Below, piece after piece: positions 38,806 to 51,567 of a stretch of DNA of 64,000 nucleotides. Below the pieces are notes generated by a model. It saw only the letters and a program-made list of their open reading frames with translations, did no database searches and was not told where the DNA came from. The stretch is from Posidonia oceanica (taxonomy: Eukaryota > Streptophyta > Magnoliopsida > Alismatales > Posidoniaceae). Where the stretch lies: contig JAZBRS010000050.1 in the NCBI GenBank assembly GCA_037176725.1, positions 16,572,001 to 16,636,000 of the forward strand, written 5' to 3'. The first letter of the stretch is position 1. The number at the start of each line of letters is the position of its first letter. A program made the translations under genes and the position numbers.

Positions 38806-41800
38806 TGTAACGACTCAAGTCGCTATCAACAAAATTTATAGCCTAATAAATTTAAATTTTAATTAAATACAACATTTATAATAAAACACTGAGCTAACAA
38901 CAAATATCAATGTCAGGAACCTACAGTGGACAGCTATGTGACTCCCACTATATGCACTATACTCCAAACCAGTTAATCATCTGCATCTGAAAACCAAACA
39001 AGCACACGTGAGTGACCTAGAAATCGTCACCCAGCACACACCTCGCAAAACCAGGCGAGAAATCGACGTAAAACCTCAAATACGGCACAACCGGTAAAAC
39101 TCCCAAAATCTGGGTCCACAACAAGCAATATAAACAATAAAACACCATTCCCAAAGCCCACAAGCTAAAACCGGGGAAGACAGGCGTTTACAGAAATATA
39201 AACAAAACCACGGCCCACCGGCCTAAACCTCAAAACCACTCAAAATCCTCCAACCCCTCAGGCTGGGAAAACACTCGGTCCACTGGCCAAGACAAGGCGG
39301 AAATACCTCGCAAAACTAAATCAAAATCAATATAGCGACCCACCGGCCCAAAGCTCAAAACCAGAGCCACATGCCATAACTAGGCGGGGGAAAACATATG
39401 GCCCAAAACACAAACCACAAACTCACGCCATATACAGGCGGAAAGCAACTGGCCCAATATGGCCCAAACACAGCAAAACCTCACTAAGCCCAAACTCAGG
39501 CAAAGCTCAAGGCCTAATACGGCCAGCAACAACCAAAACACAGCCCTACGGACATAAAACCACAACTGATTGTATTGCCTGGTGCCAAGCAACCGATCTG
39601 GCCTCAAGCAGTAGCCAGGGACTCACCCTTGTATTCACTGCACTGCCACGAACACCCGCCCTGTGGAGGAGCGTGTTCGTCCTAACATCTTGTCACTAGA
39701 ATTCCTCAAAAGCGATCCCTCACCAGGGAAAACTACTCACCCCAACTGGGCAAGCTGTCCTCACTCAGGACAAACCACAGAGCACGTCTAATATACGGCG
39801 ACGTCAACTCAGTGCTCCGAACCACTAGAGGCTCCAACCCCTAGGCTCAGCTAGCACCAGTGCTCCGAACCACTAGAGGCTCCAAACCCTAGGCTCAGCC
39901 AGCACGCAAAACCAGGCGAGTCCCGGTGTCCGTAACAACTAGGATATCACGCCCAGCTACGTAGGAGTATCATACCTCCCGAGTCCGCTGCTACGATACC
40001 GCTAGGTACGGCCGGCATCCCGACCGCCAAACCTCAACCCAGGCGAAGTGTGCGACACACCAGGAACGCCGTCGCATTCCCGGGTCCAGCCACGGAAAAC
40101 CTCGGCAAAACCATTTGCAAACCATTCATATTTTTCCTTAAAATCTCTTTGATAACATTTATTAAATATCATGGGCTAAAGCATAATAAGCCCCAAAATC
40201 AACCAAGGAAACCACATTGGAAAACAAGCCCGGGAGACCATCCCAGACCAAAATCGGCAGACCGGAAATCCCATCGGTCGACCGAAAATCCTTGTTTCGG
40301 TGGAACCAAATCCACCGATCAACCGGTCTGCACAGTGATCGGCAGACCGATGTCACACCAGTCATACCGAAAATCCTTGCTTCGGTGGAACTAAATCCAC
40401 CGGCCGACCGATTGAACCCTGAAAACGGCAAATCGATCAACCGAAATTAGGTCCTGGTCTAAATCTGACGGAAAAGGGTGACACTGATATCACACTGGTA
40501 TACCGATTTCCCCCAGAAATCGGCAGACCGACCAAAAAGGTCATGCCGAACAAGGACAGGGCAGCCAACTTATAAAACCAACTTAAAACCCAAAACACTC
40601 GAATCAAACTCTAAAACTAGCGTGCCATATACCGGAATCTCCAGAATAAAACAAGGAATGCAACCATACTCTCGATATGGCATTTCGAGGCACGTAACAC
40701 AAGAAAACACTGGAAAACCAATATTCAAGTCAATTTCTATAAAAACCACAAAACCATATCAAATCCGCACCAAACCAAGCGTGTAACACAAGCAATCGAG
40801 CGTCTCAGCTCGAGCAACACAAATATATCACAATCGCCTCAATCTGAGGCCCAAAACACCGGAATCCACCAGAAAACCAATAATTAGGCAATTAAGTCGC
40901 TCGGGCCATAATTCGGCCAAAACCATAATAAATCTCTAAAAATTATCAAACCTCTACCATAGCATATAAATATGGCAAGGTACACAATAAAATCATATTT
41001 AAGCCATTTGAAAGCATACACCTTATCAAATGGTGGAAAACCACATTCAAGTCATAAACCTACTGAAGCCAATTAAATTCGCCTAAATGCATATAAATCC
41101 CTAAAAATTGTCAAACTCAAATAATAACATATAAATCATGGCAATGGATACATGCAAGGCAAATTCTAAATAATTAAGCTCCTAGGGCGAGGCGTGTACC
41201 TTGGGACAGAGAGACAACCTCCGTCCACTGGCGATCCACACACCCACCGAGCTCCACACGCCACACACAGGCACGCCGCTCCACTGGGACGCCGACTGGA
41301 GCTTGCCGCCGCACCATCGCCGGCCATCGCATGCTGGCCAGCACCCACAGCCGCCAACAGAGGAGAAGAGGAGGAGGAGGAAGGAGAGGACGGGAGGGAG
41401 AGGAAGGGGGAAGGAGGAGGAGGGGGAAAGGAAGGAGGGGGAGAGATTGGTGGGGAGAGGGGGAGGAGGAGGAACAGGCACGAGCCGAGGGAGAGGGGGG
41501 ATGATCTGCACACGTGGGGGAGGAAAGGGCACGCGTGAGGGGGAAAGGAGTGGGGGAAGAGAGGAGGGGGAGGGCATGTGAGGGGGAGAGGGTGGGAAGG
41601 AGAGAGAGAGGGAAGGATGGAGAGGGAGAGAGAGAGGGGGAGAGAGAGAGAGGAAGAAACACAGGGACCAGACTACAATCTGTCCCACCAACCATCACAA
41701 GTGAGAGTCCATCACAACAATACAGGTGGAGACCCACACAAACCACAGATGGGACCCACAACAACTCAAGTGGGCCCACGAGGCCAATAACACCCGAACA

Positions 41801-41858
41801 AAGCCAAGGAATTATTAAACAAGCATAATTACAAGGAAATGAATTCCCAGGTGTTACA
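38806..41858 (-). repeat. 3' LTR of the gypsy element
   Basis: 3053 bp, highly similar to 46776-49908. It contains many near-palindromic TCGG(C/T)(A/C)GACCGA motifs (about 40250-40535) and a purine-rich, G-run-rich block at about 41350-41660. Confidence 0.9.
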
Positions 41859-41892
41859 TCATAAACACCTAAAAAATATTTCGCCCCCGAAA

Positions 41893-44800
41893 TCAATGGT
41901 AGGCGAAAAGGTGCGGGTATCGAGCAAGGATGCCATCCTCACGCTCCCAAGTGGCCTCTTCTGCTCCATGATGCTGCCATCTCACAAGAACCAGCGGAAT
42001 CACCTTATTCCGCAACACCTGTTCTCTGTGATCAACAATCTGGACGGCCTCCTCAACATAGGAGAGATTTTCTTGGAGCACCTCCGACTGAACAGGGATC
42101 ACTTGTGAAACATCAGCCAGACACTTTCTCAGCATGGAGACGTGGAATACGCTGTGCACTGCCGACAGCTCTGGTGGTAGGGCCAACCTATAGGCAACTT
42201 CACTAACCCTCTGCGTGATTTGGTACGGGCCAATATAGCGAGGACTCAGCTTCCCACGCTTGCCAAACCTCTTCACGCCCTTCGTCAATGAAACCTTCAA
42301 GAACACAAAGTCTCTCACCAGAACCTCTAACGGTCTCTGCCTCCGGTCAGCATAACTCTTCTGCCGACTCTGTGCAGTCAGAAGCCTTCTGCAGATCAAG
42401 TCTACCTTGTCTGCATACTGTTGCACAAACTCCGGACCAAGAAGCTGCCGCTCACCTACCTCGCTCTAGCAAATCGGAGATCTACAGGGCCTACCATACA
42501 GAACCTCGTATGGTGCCATCTCGATGCTAGAGTGGTAGCTATTGTTATAAGCAAACTCAACCAACGGCAGGTGGTCCTCCCAACTTCCTTGCAAATCCAA
42601 GGCACAAGCTCTCAATATATCCTCCAGAGTCTGGATAGTCCTCTCTATCTGATCGTCCGACTGAGAGTGGAAAGTTGTACTGAAATTAAGTATCGTGCTA
42701 AAAGCCTCCTGCAGAGTCCTCTAGAACCTCGAGGTAAACCGCGTGTCTCTATCAGACACAATGGATACAGGAACACCATGCAGCCGAACGATCTCCGATA
42801 CGTACAGTTCTGCCAACCGCCGTAAAGGAAGATTCACTCGAATAGCAAGAAAATGAGCTGACTTGGTTAGCCGATCAACGATCACCCACATGGTGTCGTT
42901 CTTCCTCGGAGAATGCGGCAACCCAGTCACAAAATCCATAGAGATGTGCTCCCATTTCCATTCTGGTATACTTAACGGCTGTAGAGTTCCTCTAGGTCTC
43001 TGGTGTTCTGCCTTGACTAGCTGGTAGGTCACACACCTTGCCACATAGTCAGCAACTTCTCTCTTCATGCCAAGCCACCAAAAATTCTGCTTCAGATCCT
43101 GATACATCTTCGTGGATCCTGGGTGGACGGTGTACTTGGATCTATGAGCTTCATCCAGTAACCTCCGCCTGGCCTCCTCGTATTGGGGCACAAAGAAGCG
43201 CTAATCAAACCTCAGCTCCCCATGTACGCCAAGAGAAAAGTCCGGCGCTTTCCCAGCGCACAACTTCTCAACAGTCGTCTGGAAGAAATGGTCTGTCTGC
43301 TGACAAGGAATAATGAACTCCACTAACTTAGGACGAATAGACAAGCTCGCCATATAGGCACCGCCTGCTCCCCGATGTAGTCTCTTGAGTCCACAGTCAG
43401 CCAAATCCTCCAACATGGTCCATTCCTTGACCATCAGGCTAGCCATGACGTGCGTACGCCGACTCAGAGCATTGGCGACCACCTTAGCTTTCCCAGAGTG
43501 GTAGGACAAACTGAAATCATAGTCCTTGAGATACTCTACCCACCTCCGCTGCCACATGTTGAGGTCCTTCTGAGTAAATATATACTTCAGACTCTTGTGA
43601 TCCGTGTAGAACTCAAACTGCTCCCCATATAGGTAGTGTCGCTAAAGCTTCAGTGCGAACACCACGGCAGCCATCTCGAGATCATGGGTAGGGTAGTTCT
43701 TCTCGTGGTCTTTCAACTGACGGGAGGCATAAGCCACAACATTGCTACGCTGCATCAGAACACTACCCAACCCAACACCACTAGCATCACTATACACAGT
43801 GAAGCCACTACTACCAGAAGGCAAAGTCAGAACAGGAGCAGAAGTCAGACGAGCCTTCAACTCATTGAAACTCGCTTCACAACCTTGGTCCCAAATGAAC
43901 GGAACCCCTTGCTTGGTGAGAGCTGTCAGGGATGAAGCAATAGAAGAGAAATTCCTGATAAACCTCCTGTAGTACCCTACCAACCCCAGGAAACTTCTAA
44001 TCTCAAACACAATCCTGGGTCTCTGCCAATTGCTGACCGTCTCAACCTTGGCAGGATCAACTCTGACGCCGTCTCCAGAGATAAGGTAGCCAAGGAACAT
44101 AACCTCCCTCAACCAGAACTCACACTTGGAGAACTTGGCATATAGCTGGTGCTGCCTCAGAACATCCAGCATCGCCCTCAGATGTTGGGCATGAGCTGCC
44201 TCATCTGAGGAGTAGACGAAGATGTCATCTACAAAGACCACCACAAACTGGTCCAAGAAAAGCCTGAAGATCCGGTTCATCAATTCCATGAATGCGGCAG
44301 GGGCATTGGTCAAGCCAAAGGGCATAACCACGAACTCAAAATGGCCATACCGCATCCAGAAGGCAGTCTTCTGAATGTCTAAATCATGGATCCTCAACTA
44401 GTGATATCCTAATCTCAGATCATCTTCGAGAAAACGGAGGCAGACTGCAACTGGTCAAACAGGTCTTCCACACGGGGCAAGGGATACTTGTTCTTCACTG
44501 TAAGCTGATTCAACATCCGATAGTTTACACACAGTCGGAGTGAACCATCCTTCTTACGGACAAACAAGACAGGCGCTCTCCACGAAGACACACTTGGCCT
44601 GATGAATCCCTTGTCTAGCAACTCCTGCAGCTGGACCTTGAGCTCCCGCAACTCAGTTGGCGCCATCCGATAAGGATTCTTCGCAACAGCACCACTGTCC
44701 AGAGTCAGCTCAATAAAGAACTCCACTTCCCTGTGAGGTGGCATGTCAGGCAAATCATCCGGGAAAACGACGGGATATTCACACACAACAGATATGTTGT

Positions 44801-45319
44801 AACACCCGACTCCGGAGAAGGGGAGGTAACCACACTAGCAAGGTACCCCACACAACCTCGAGCCAAAGACTTGTAAGCCTTTACAGCAGAAATCACAAGC
44901 TTAGGCTCATCCTGGCGCACATCTTGCACAAAGATGGAACCAGCCCCAGCAGCACCAAAGAAAATCCTCCTGCGAGCACAGTCGATTAAAGCAGAATATT
45001 GGCCCAGCCAGTCGATGCCCAAGATAACATTATACTCATTCATGCTCATGAGGATGAGAGTGGCATCGAACTCTCGGTCATTCAGCTCCAGATCGACAGA
45101 AGGCAGATATTTCCATGCCAAACTGTGCTCACCCAGCGGCGATACCAACTCTAAGTGGAAAGCTAACTTGGCTGGTACATCATCCAGCTCCGCCGCAAAA
45201 GACTCGGAGACAAAAGAGAAAGTGCTCCCTGAGTCAAACAGAACTTTGGCCATTCGGTCCACCATAAGATAAGAACCTAAGGCCAAAGCACAACCAACAG
45301 CATCTCCATTAAACAACAA
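41893..45319 (-). pseudogene. Gypsy pol (protease, RT, RNase H, integrase, chromodomain), broken
   Basis: From right to left on the minus strand: an aspartic protease with FDSGSTFSFV (near 45230), the RT core with KNKYPLPR and the active-site FVDDIFVYS (near 44220), RNase H with [13 protein letters not shown] (near 43780), the integrase zinc region and core (SMDFVTGLP, then SDRDTRFTS near 42730) and a C-terminal chromodomain end (EEATWERED, near 41945). Stops break it at about 43200, 42720, 42466 and elsewhere, and the protease/RT junction is frameshifted. The domain order with a chromodomain defines a chromovirus. Confidence 0.88.
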
Positions 45320-45340
45320 GGTTCAATTACAGGGGGAAAG

Positions 45341-45342
<2 letters not shown>

Positions 45343-45381
<39 letters not shown>

Positions 45382-45392
45382 CAACAACAACA
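45343..45392. repeat. (CAA)n microsatellite between gypsy gag and protease
   Basis: About 16 near-perfect CAA units, read as TTG/leucine-type codons or their frame shifts on the coding strand. It lies where the gag and protease frames meet, so expansion may have contributed to breaking the polyprotein. Confidence 0.9.
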
Positions 45393-45419
45393 GCAATGGG
45401 TAACACCACCAAGAGGAAA

Positions 45420-46602
45420 CTACGGGGACTTACCCTCTACAACATTACCAGAGAGTCTACAGTCGGGAGCTGAAACGGTAAACACATGCTCCCGGGTCGG
45501 CTGCTGTGGTACATTCCCCGCTCGCTTGGGAGGATCTAGGCACATCCTCTGCACATGTTCCAATCTCCCACAGTTGTAGCATACCACTCCGCTCCGATTC
45601 GTCACCTGCTGTGCTTGAGGACAGTGCGCTGCAAAGTGACCCGTCTGGCTACACTGGAAACACTGGACGCTATCCTGTCCACTCGAAGCAGCTTGACTCG
45701 GACCGGTGCTACCAACTCCTGCAAAGCTGTGTCGGGCGCTAGAGGCAGGGCCAACACCACCTCGAGCAAAACTACGCCGGGCACCAAAACCACCGCCAGA
45801 TTTGTCCTTCTTTCTCTTCCCTGGGCTACTCATGCCAATGGAACTCGGTGGACTAGAGACAGAAAACCGGGAAGTAAAGGGCAACTTGGCCTTCCCCTTA
45901 GAGTGACCACTCACATACTGGTTATACTCCTCTTCAAAGCGGAAAGCCATCTGGACAAACTCAGCTACCGTCACACAGCGGCAGCCCATCACCTTCATCC
46001 TCAAGCTAGGTTAAAGGCCTTCCAGAAATCTCTCCGCCCGCCTTTCCTCAGAATCAAAGGCCTGGGCGAACCTCTCCAACCGGGCTAAAGAAGCTTCATA
46101 CTCAGCCACAGACATCCTGCCCTGCTGTAGACTCCGGAACTCTCGGTCGAAACGGCTCCTCACATGGCTCAGGAAGTACTTCTCATGGAATGTAGCCTCG
46201 AAGTCCTTCCACTTGATGTCGACCGTTATAAATCCGGGAACTTCAGCCGCCTAGTGGCTCTCCACCACTCATCGGCATCGTCGACGAGCTGAAAGGCAGC
46301 CAACCGCACCTAGTGCTCCGTTAGACACGCCAACTATTCAACAACTTCTCAATCCTTCGCAGCCATGCCTCGCTCTCCTCAAGAGTACCAGTACCCTTAA
46401 AAGTCGGCGGGTGGAGCTTGCTTAACTAGTGCAGCCACGGATCTCCCTCAGACGCTCTACCAGGGCCACTCTTGCCAAAAGCCTGAGAGATCCCGTGCAT
46501 CCAACCTCGCAACTCCGTCCGCACGCCCTGTCAACCACTCTCCTCTTGAGAGCTAGGTTCCTCAGCAGGGGCCTTATCCTTTCGACGACCATGGCGAGAC
46601 AT
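45420..46602 (-). pseudogene. Gypsy gag with CCHC zinc knuckles, broken
   Basis: Starts at the ATG at 46602 (MSRHGRRKDKAPAEEP). The gag core is interrupted by stops between 46000 and 46540. The C-terminal part (45420-46004) is intact and has two zinc-knuckle-like motifs, CFQCSQTGHFAAHC and CYNCGRLEHVQRMC, after a serine/glycine-rich linker. Confidence 0.8.
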
Positions 46603-46775
46603 GCTGAACCGGAAGAGAAGCGACAAAACCTGCACCACAGCTAATAAGACAAGCAATAATATATGTTAAACAATAGGTGCAGACTCAACCATGATATGCA
46701 ATTTCCTATGGAGTCACTAGACTGACCACTCCTATGCTAGTGCAACCTATTGAACCTGGGTTCTGATACCAAACC

Positions 46776-49700
46776 TGTAACGACCGAAGTCACTACCAAC
46801 AAAACCTAAAGCCCAACAAATTTAAAATTTAATTAAATACAACATTTCAACAAACCACTGGGCTAACAACAAATATCAATGTCAGGAATCTACAATAGAC
46901 AGCTACGTTACTCCCACTATATGCACTATACTCCAAACCAGCTAATCATCTGCACCTGAAAACCAAACAAGCACACGTGAATGACCTAGAAATCGTCACC
47001 CAGTACACCTCGCAAAACCACGCGAGAAACCGACGTAAAACTTCAAATACGGCACAACCGGTAAAACCTCAAATTTAGGTCCACAACAAGCAATATAAAC
47101 AATAAAACACCCTTCCCAAAGCCCACAAGCTAAAACCGGGGAAGACAGGCATTTACAGAAATATAAACAAAACACGGCCCACCGGTCCAAACCTTAAAAC
47201 CACTCAAAACCCTCCAACCCCTTAGGCTGGGAAAACACTCGGCCCACTAGCCAAGACAAGGCGGAAATACTTCGCAAAACTAAATCAAAATCAATATAAT
47301 GGCCCACCGGTTCAAAACTCAAAACCAGAGCCACAAGCCATAACTAGGCGGGGGAAAACATCTAGCTCAATATGGCCCAAAACACAAACCACAAACTCAC
47401 GCCATACATAGGCGGAAAGCAATTGGCCCAATATGGCCCAAACACAGCAAAACCTCACTAAGCCCAAACTCAGGCAAAGCTCAAGGCCTAATACGGCCAG
47501 CAACAACCAAAACACAGTCCCACGGGCACAAAATCACAACTTATCGTATTGCCTGGCGCTAAGCAACCGATCTGGCCTCAAGCAGTAGCCAGGGACTCAC
47601 CCCTGCAGCTTACTGCACTACCACGAACACCCGCCCTGTGGAGGAGCGTGTCCGTCCCGGCATCTCGTCACTAGAGACGCCTCAAAAGCGATCCCTCACT
47701 AGGGAAAGCTACTCACCGCAACTGGGCAAGCTGTCCTCACTCAGGACAAACCACAGGGCATGCCTAATATACGGTGACTTCAACACAGTGCTCCGAACCA
47801 CTAGAGGCCCCAACCCGTAGGCTCAGCCAGTACCAGTGCTCCGAATCACTAGAGGCTCCAACTCTTACGCTCAGCCAGCACGCAAAACCAAGCGAGTCCC
47901 GGTGCCCGTAACAACTAGGGTATCACGTCCAACTACGCAGGAGTATCATACCTCTCGAGTCCGCTGCTACGATACCGCTAGGTACGGCCGGCATCCCGAC
48001 CCCCAAACCTCAACTCAGGCGAAGTGTGCGACACACCAGGAACGCCGTCACATTCCCGGGTCCAGCCAACACAACTCCCAGGTTTTCGGCCACAGAAAAT
48101 CTCGGCAAAATCATTCATATTTTTCCTCAAAATCTCTTTGAAAACATTTATCAAATATCATGGGCTAAAGCATAATAAGCCTCAAAACCAACCGAGGAAA
48201 CCACATTGGAAAGCAAGCCCGAGAGAGCATCCCAGACAAAAATCGGCAGACCAGAAATCCAACCGGTCGACCGAAAATCCCTGTTTCGGTGAAACCAAAT
48301 CCACCAGTCGACCGGTCCGCACAGTGATCGGTAGACCGATGCCACACCAGTCATACAGAAAATCCTTGCTTCGGTGGAACTAAATCCACCAATCGACCGA
48401 TCAAACCCTGAAAACAGCAGACCAATCAATATCGGTCAACCGAAATCAGGTCCTGGTCTAAATCTGACGGAAAAAGTTGACACCGATATCACACCGGTAT
48501 ACCGATTTCCCCGAGAAATCGGCAGACTGACCAAAAAGGTCGTGCCGAACCAGGACAGGGAAGCCAACTTATAAAACCGACTTAAAATCCAAAACACTCG
48601 AATCAAACTCTAAAACTAGCGTGCCATATACCGGAATCTCCGGAATAAAACAAGGAATGCAACCATACCCTCGATATGGCATTCTGAGGCACGCAACACA
48701 AGAAAACATCGGAAAACCAATATTCAAGTCAATTTCTATAAAAACCACAAAACCATATCAAATCCGCTCCAAACCATCGCGCAACACACGCAAACGATCG
48801 TCTCAGCTTGAGCAACACAAATATATCATAATCGCCTCAATCCGAAGCCGAAAACACCGGAATCCACCGGAAAACCAATAATTAGGCAAGTAAGCCGTTC
48901 GGGCCATAAATTCGGCCAAAAACCACAATAAATCTCTAAAAATTACCAAACATCTACCATAACATATAAACATGGCAAGGTACACAATAAAATCATATTC
49001 AAGCCATTTGAGAGCATACACCCTCATCAAATGGCGGAAAAACACATTCAAGTCATAAACCTACTGAAGCCAATTAAATTCGCCTAAATGCATATAAATC
49101 CTTAAAAATTGCCAAACTTAAATAATAACATATAAATCATGGCAAGGGATATATGCAAGGCAAATTCTAAATAATTAGGCTCCTAAGGCGAGGCATGTAC
49201 CTTAGGACAGAGGGACAACCTCCGTCCACCGGCGATCTACACGCCTACCGAGCTCCACACGCCACACACAGGCACGCCGCTCCACTGGGACGCCGACCGG
49301 AGCTCGCCGCCGCACCATCACCGGCCACCGCACGCCGGCCGCCACCCATAGCCGCCAATAGAGGAGAAGAGGAGGAGGAAGGAGAGGACGGGAGGGAGAG
49401 GAAGGGGGAAGGAGGAGGAGGGGGAAAGGAAGGGGGGGAGAGATCGGTGGGAAGAGGAGGAACGGGCACGAGCCGGGGGAGAGGGGGGATGATCCGCACG
49501 CGCGGGGGAGGAAGGGGCACGCGCATGAGGGGGAAAGGAGTGGGGGAAGAGAGGAGGGAGAGGGCACGTGAGGGGGAGAGGGTGGGAAGGAGAGAGAGAG
49601 AGAGAGGGAAGGAGAGAGAGGGAGAGAGAGGGAGAGAGAGAGAGAGAGAGTGAGAGAGAAAGAGAGGTAGGGAGAGAAAGAGAGAGGGAGAAAGAGAGAG

Positions 49701-49908
49701 AGAGAAACACAGGAACCAGACCACAATCTGTTCCACTAACTACTACAAATGGAAGTCCACCACAACAATACAGGTGGAGACCCACACAAACCATAGATGG
49801 GACCCACAACAAGTCAAGTAGAGCTTGCGAGGCCAATAACACCCGACCAAAGCCAAGGAATTCATTAAACAAGCATAATTACAAGGAAATGAATTCCCAG
49901 GTGTTACA
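46776..49908 (-). repeat. 5' LTR of the gypsy element
   Basis: 3133 bp copy of the left LTR. Its purine-rich block (about 49350-49705) has a longer GA expansion than the other LTR. It ends GGTGTTACA, and a partial tandem copy of its end follows. Confidence 0.9.
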
Positions 49909-50116
49909 GAGAGAAACACAGGGACCTGACCACAATTTGTCCCACCAACCACCACAAGTGGGAGTCCACCACAACAATACGGGTGGAGACCCACACAAAC
50001 CACAGATGGGGCCCACAACAACTCAAGTGGGGCCCGCGAGGCCAATAACACTCGACCAAAGCCAAGGAATTCATAAACAAGCATAATTACAAGGAAATGA
50101 ATTCCCGGATGTTACA
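49700..50116. repeat. Tandem duplication of the outer 209 bp of the gypsy LTR
   Basis: The segment 49700-49908 (GAGAGAAACACAGG...GGTGTTACA) is repeated at 49909-50116 with substitutions and ends in GATGTTACA. The target-duplication-like GTAAT follows the second copy, not the first, so the element's real outer end is 50116. Confidence 0.85.
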
Positions 50117-50151
50117 GTAATATTTCTTTTTATAGGTTGTATCATTTAATC

Positions 50152-51567
50152 ATGGATGTAAATGATCTTTTCAATTATATATTGGAAGATGATGAAGATA
50201 GAAGGAAAAGAATTATTTCCACATTGTTAGTTATATTGAATACTATCTTTTCCATTGCATATGGTCAATTGATCGTACATGTACCAACTGAAAGAATTTA
50301 TAGTAGGGAGGGTCAAGCATATGTCAGAAGATTGTTGGATCCAACAATACCAAGTCAAGTTTATAATTGTAGAAAGATTTACAGAATGAAACAACATGTT
50401 TTTCAAAATTTTTGTAACTTGTTAAGGATGGAGAGATTGGTACGTGACACAATAAATATAACTGTGGAAGAACAACTTGCTATGTTTCTCGTCGCAGTAG
50501 GACAAAGCCAACGATATGGAGTTACTAGAGAAAGATTTCATCGTTCTGCTTGGAATATGAGCATATATTTCAACAAGATGCTTAATGCAATTCTACAACT
50601 TTCAAGGAGTTTATTGGTCAATCATTCTTCAACTACTCATGCAAGGATAAAAAATGATCCAAATGTCTTTCCATATTTTAAGGTAATCTTAATTGTCTTT
50701 TAATCTATGTATTGGAATTAGTATGTCAACAATTCATTTCACAGGACTGTATTGGTGCTATTGATGGAACTCATGTAAAAGCTACAATATATGGAGAAGA
50801 AAATGATAAGTTTAGAAATTGAAAAGGTGAACTCTCCCAAAATGTTATGGCAGCTTGTAATTTTGATATAGAGTTCATTTATGTTCTTGCTGGTTGGGAG
50901 GGATCGGCAGCTGATTACTGAGTTATTCAAGATGCACTAGCCCGACCAAATGGATTTCAAGTTCCTCCGGGTATAAAAAATTAAATGCATTTCAATATTT
51001 TATATAAATTTATAAATATCTAAAATTTATTTGTACTTTATGTGATTGTTTTTAGGAAAATATTATTTGGTGGATGCTGGTTATCCCAATAGACCATAAT
51101 TTATATGCCCTTATCGTGGTATTAGGTACCATCTAAACGAATATGATAGAAATCAATTACCAACCAATGCTATTGAAAATTACAATTATCAATATTCTCA
51201 GCTAAGAAACATTATTGAACGTGTGTTTGGAATAATAAAGCATAGATTTGCCATCTTGCGAGGTTACATGCCATTTTCTTTTGAGACACAAGTTAAAATA
51301 GTGTTGTCATGTTTTTTGTTACATAATTTCATTCGTAGAGAAGACAAAGCTGATTTACTTGAAGATCTTGAAGATGAGTTGGAGGAAAATGAAGAGGCCA
51401 TTGAAGATCAATTTGTTAACCAAGTACAAGCTTCTGAGGAAGATGATGATGATGATGATGATGAAGCTGAAGAGACATACAGAGGTATGGGATTATCTTA
51501 AGAACAAAAAAAAGCGATAGCTGATCAGATGCGGATTAATATCGCTAATTCTATGGGGTTTCGTTGA
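50152..51567 (+). pseudogene. PIF/Harbinger DDE transposase (HARBI1-like), three stops
   Basis: Cuts and pastes the Harbinger element. Three exons with GT-AG introns: 50152-50682, 50745-50970 and 51056-51567. The domain shows the first catalytic Asp in CIGAIDGTHVKA, the second-Asp region AGWEGSAADY, a VDAGYPN block and the catalytic Glu region NIIERVFGIIKHRFAILRG, then a run of acidic residues encoded by (GAT)n at 51442-51463. TGA at 50820 and 50919 and TAA at 51097 interrupt it, so this copy is inactive. The Asp/Glu positions themselves are intact. Confidence 0.85.

Larger units (their letters stand above)
38806..50116 (-). mobile_element. Ty3/gypsy chromovirus (Tekay/Del type), nested in the Harbinger element
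   Basis: LTRs of about 3.1 kb flank an internal region whose domains read gag, protease, RT, RNase H, integrase, chromodomain on the minus strand. Ends are TGTAAC...GTTACA. ATAAT (38801-38805) and GTAAT (50117-50121) form a likely 5 bp target duplication with one mismatch. The minus strand next to the right LTR contains TGGTATCAGAACC, a tRNA-iMet primer site (46759-46771). The sequence before the left LTR on that strand contains TTTCGGGGGCGAAATATTT, typical of Tekay/Del elements. All genes carry stops or shifts. Confidence 0.9.

Noticed and set aside
41166..41790. Several overlapping frames in the left gypsy LTR, and the matching set at 49195-49872
   Set aside because: Both sets lie in the purine-rich LTR block and consist of R/E/G or S/P/L runs. 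They are repeat shadows present in both LTRs.
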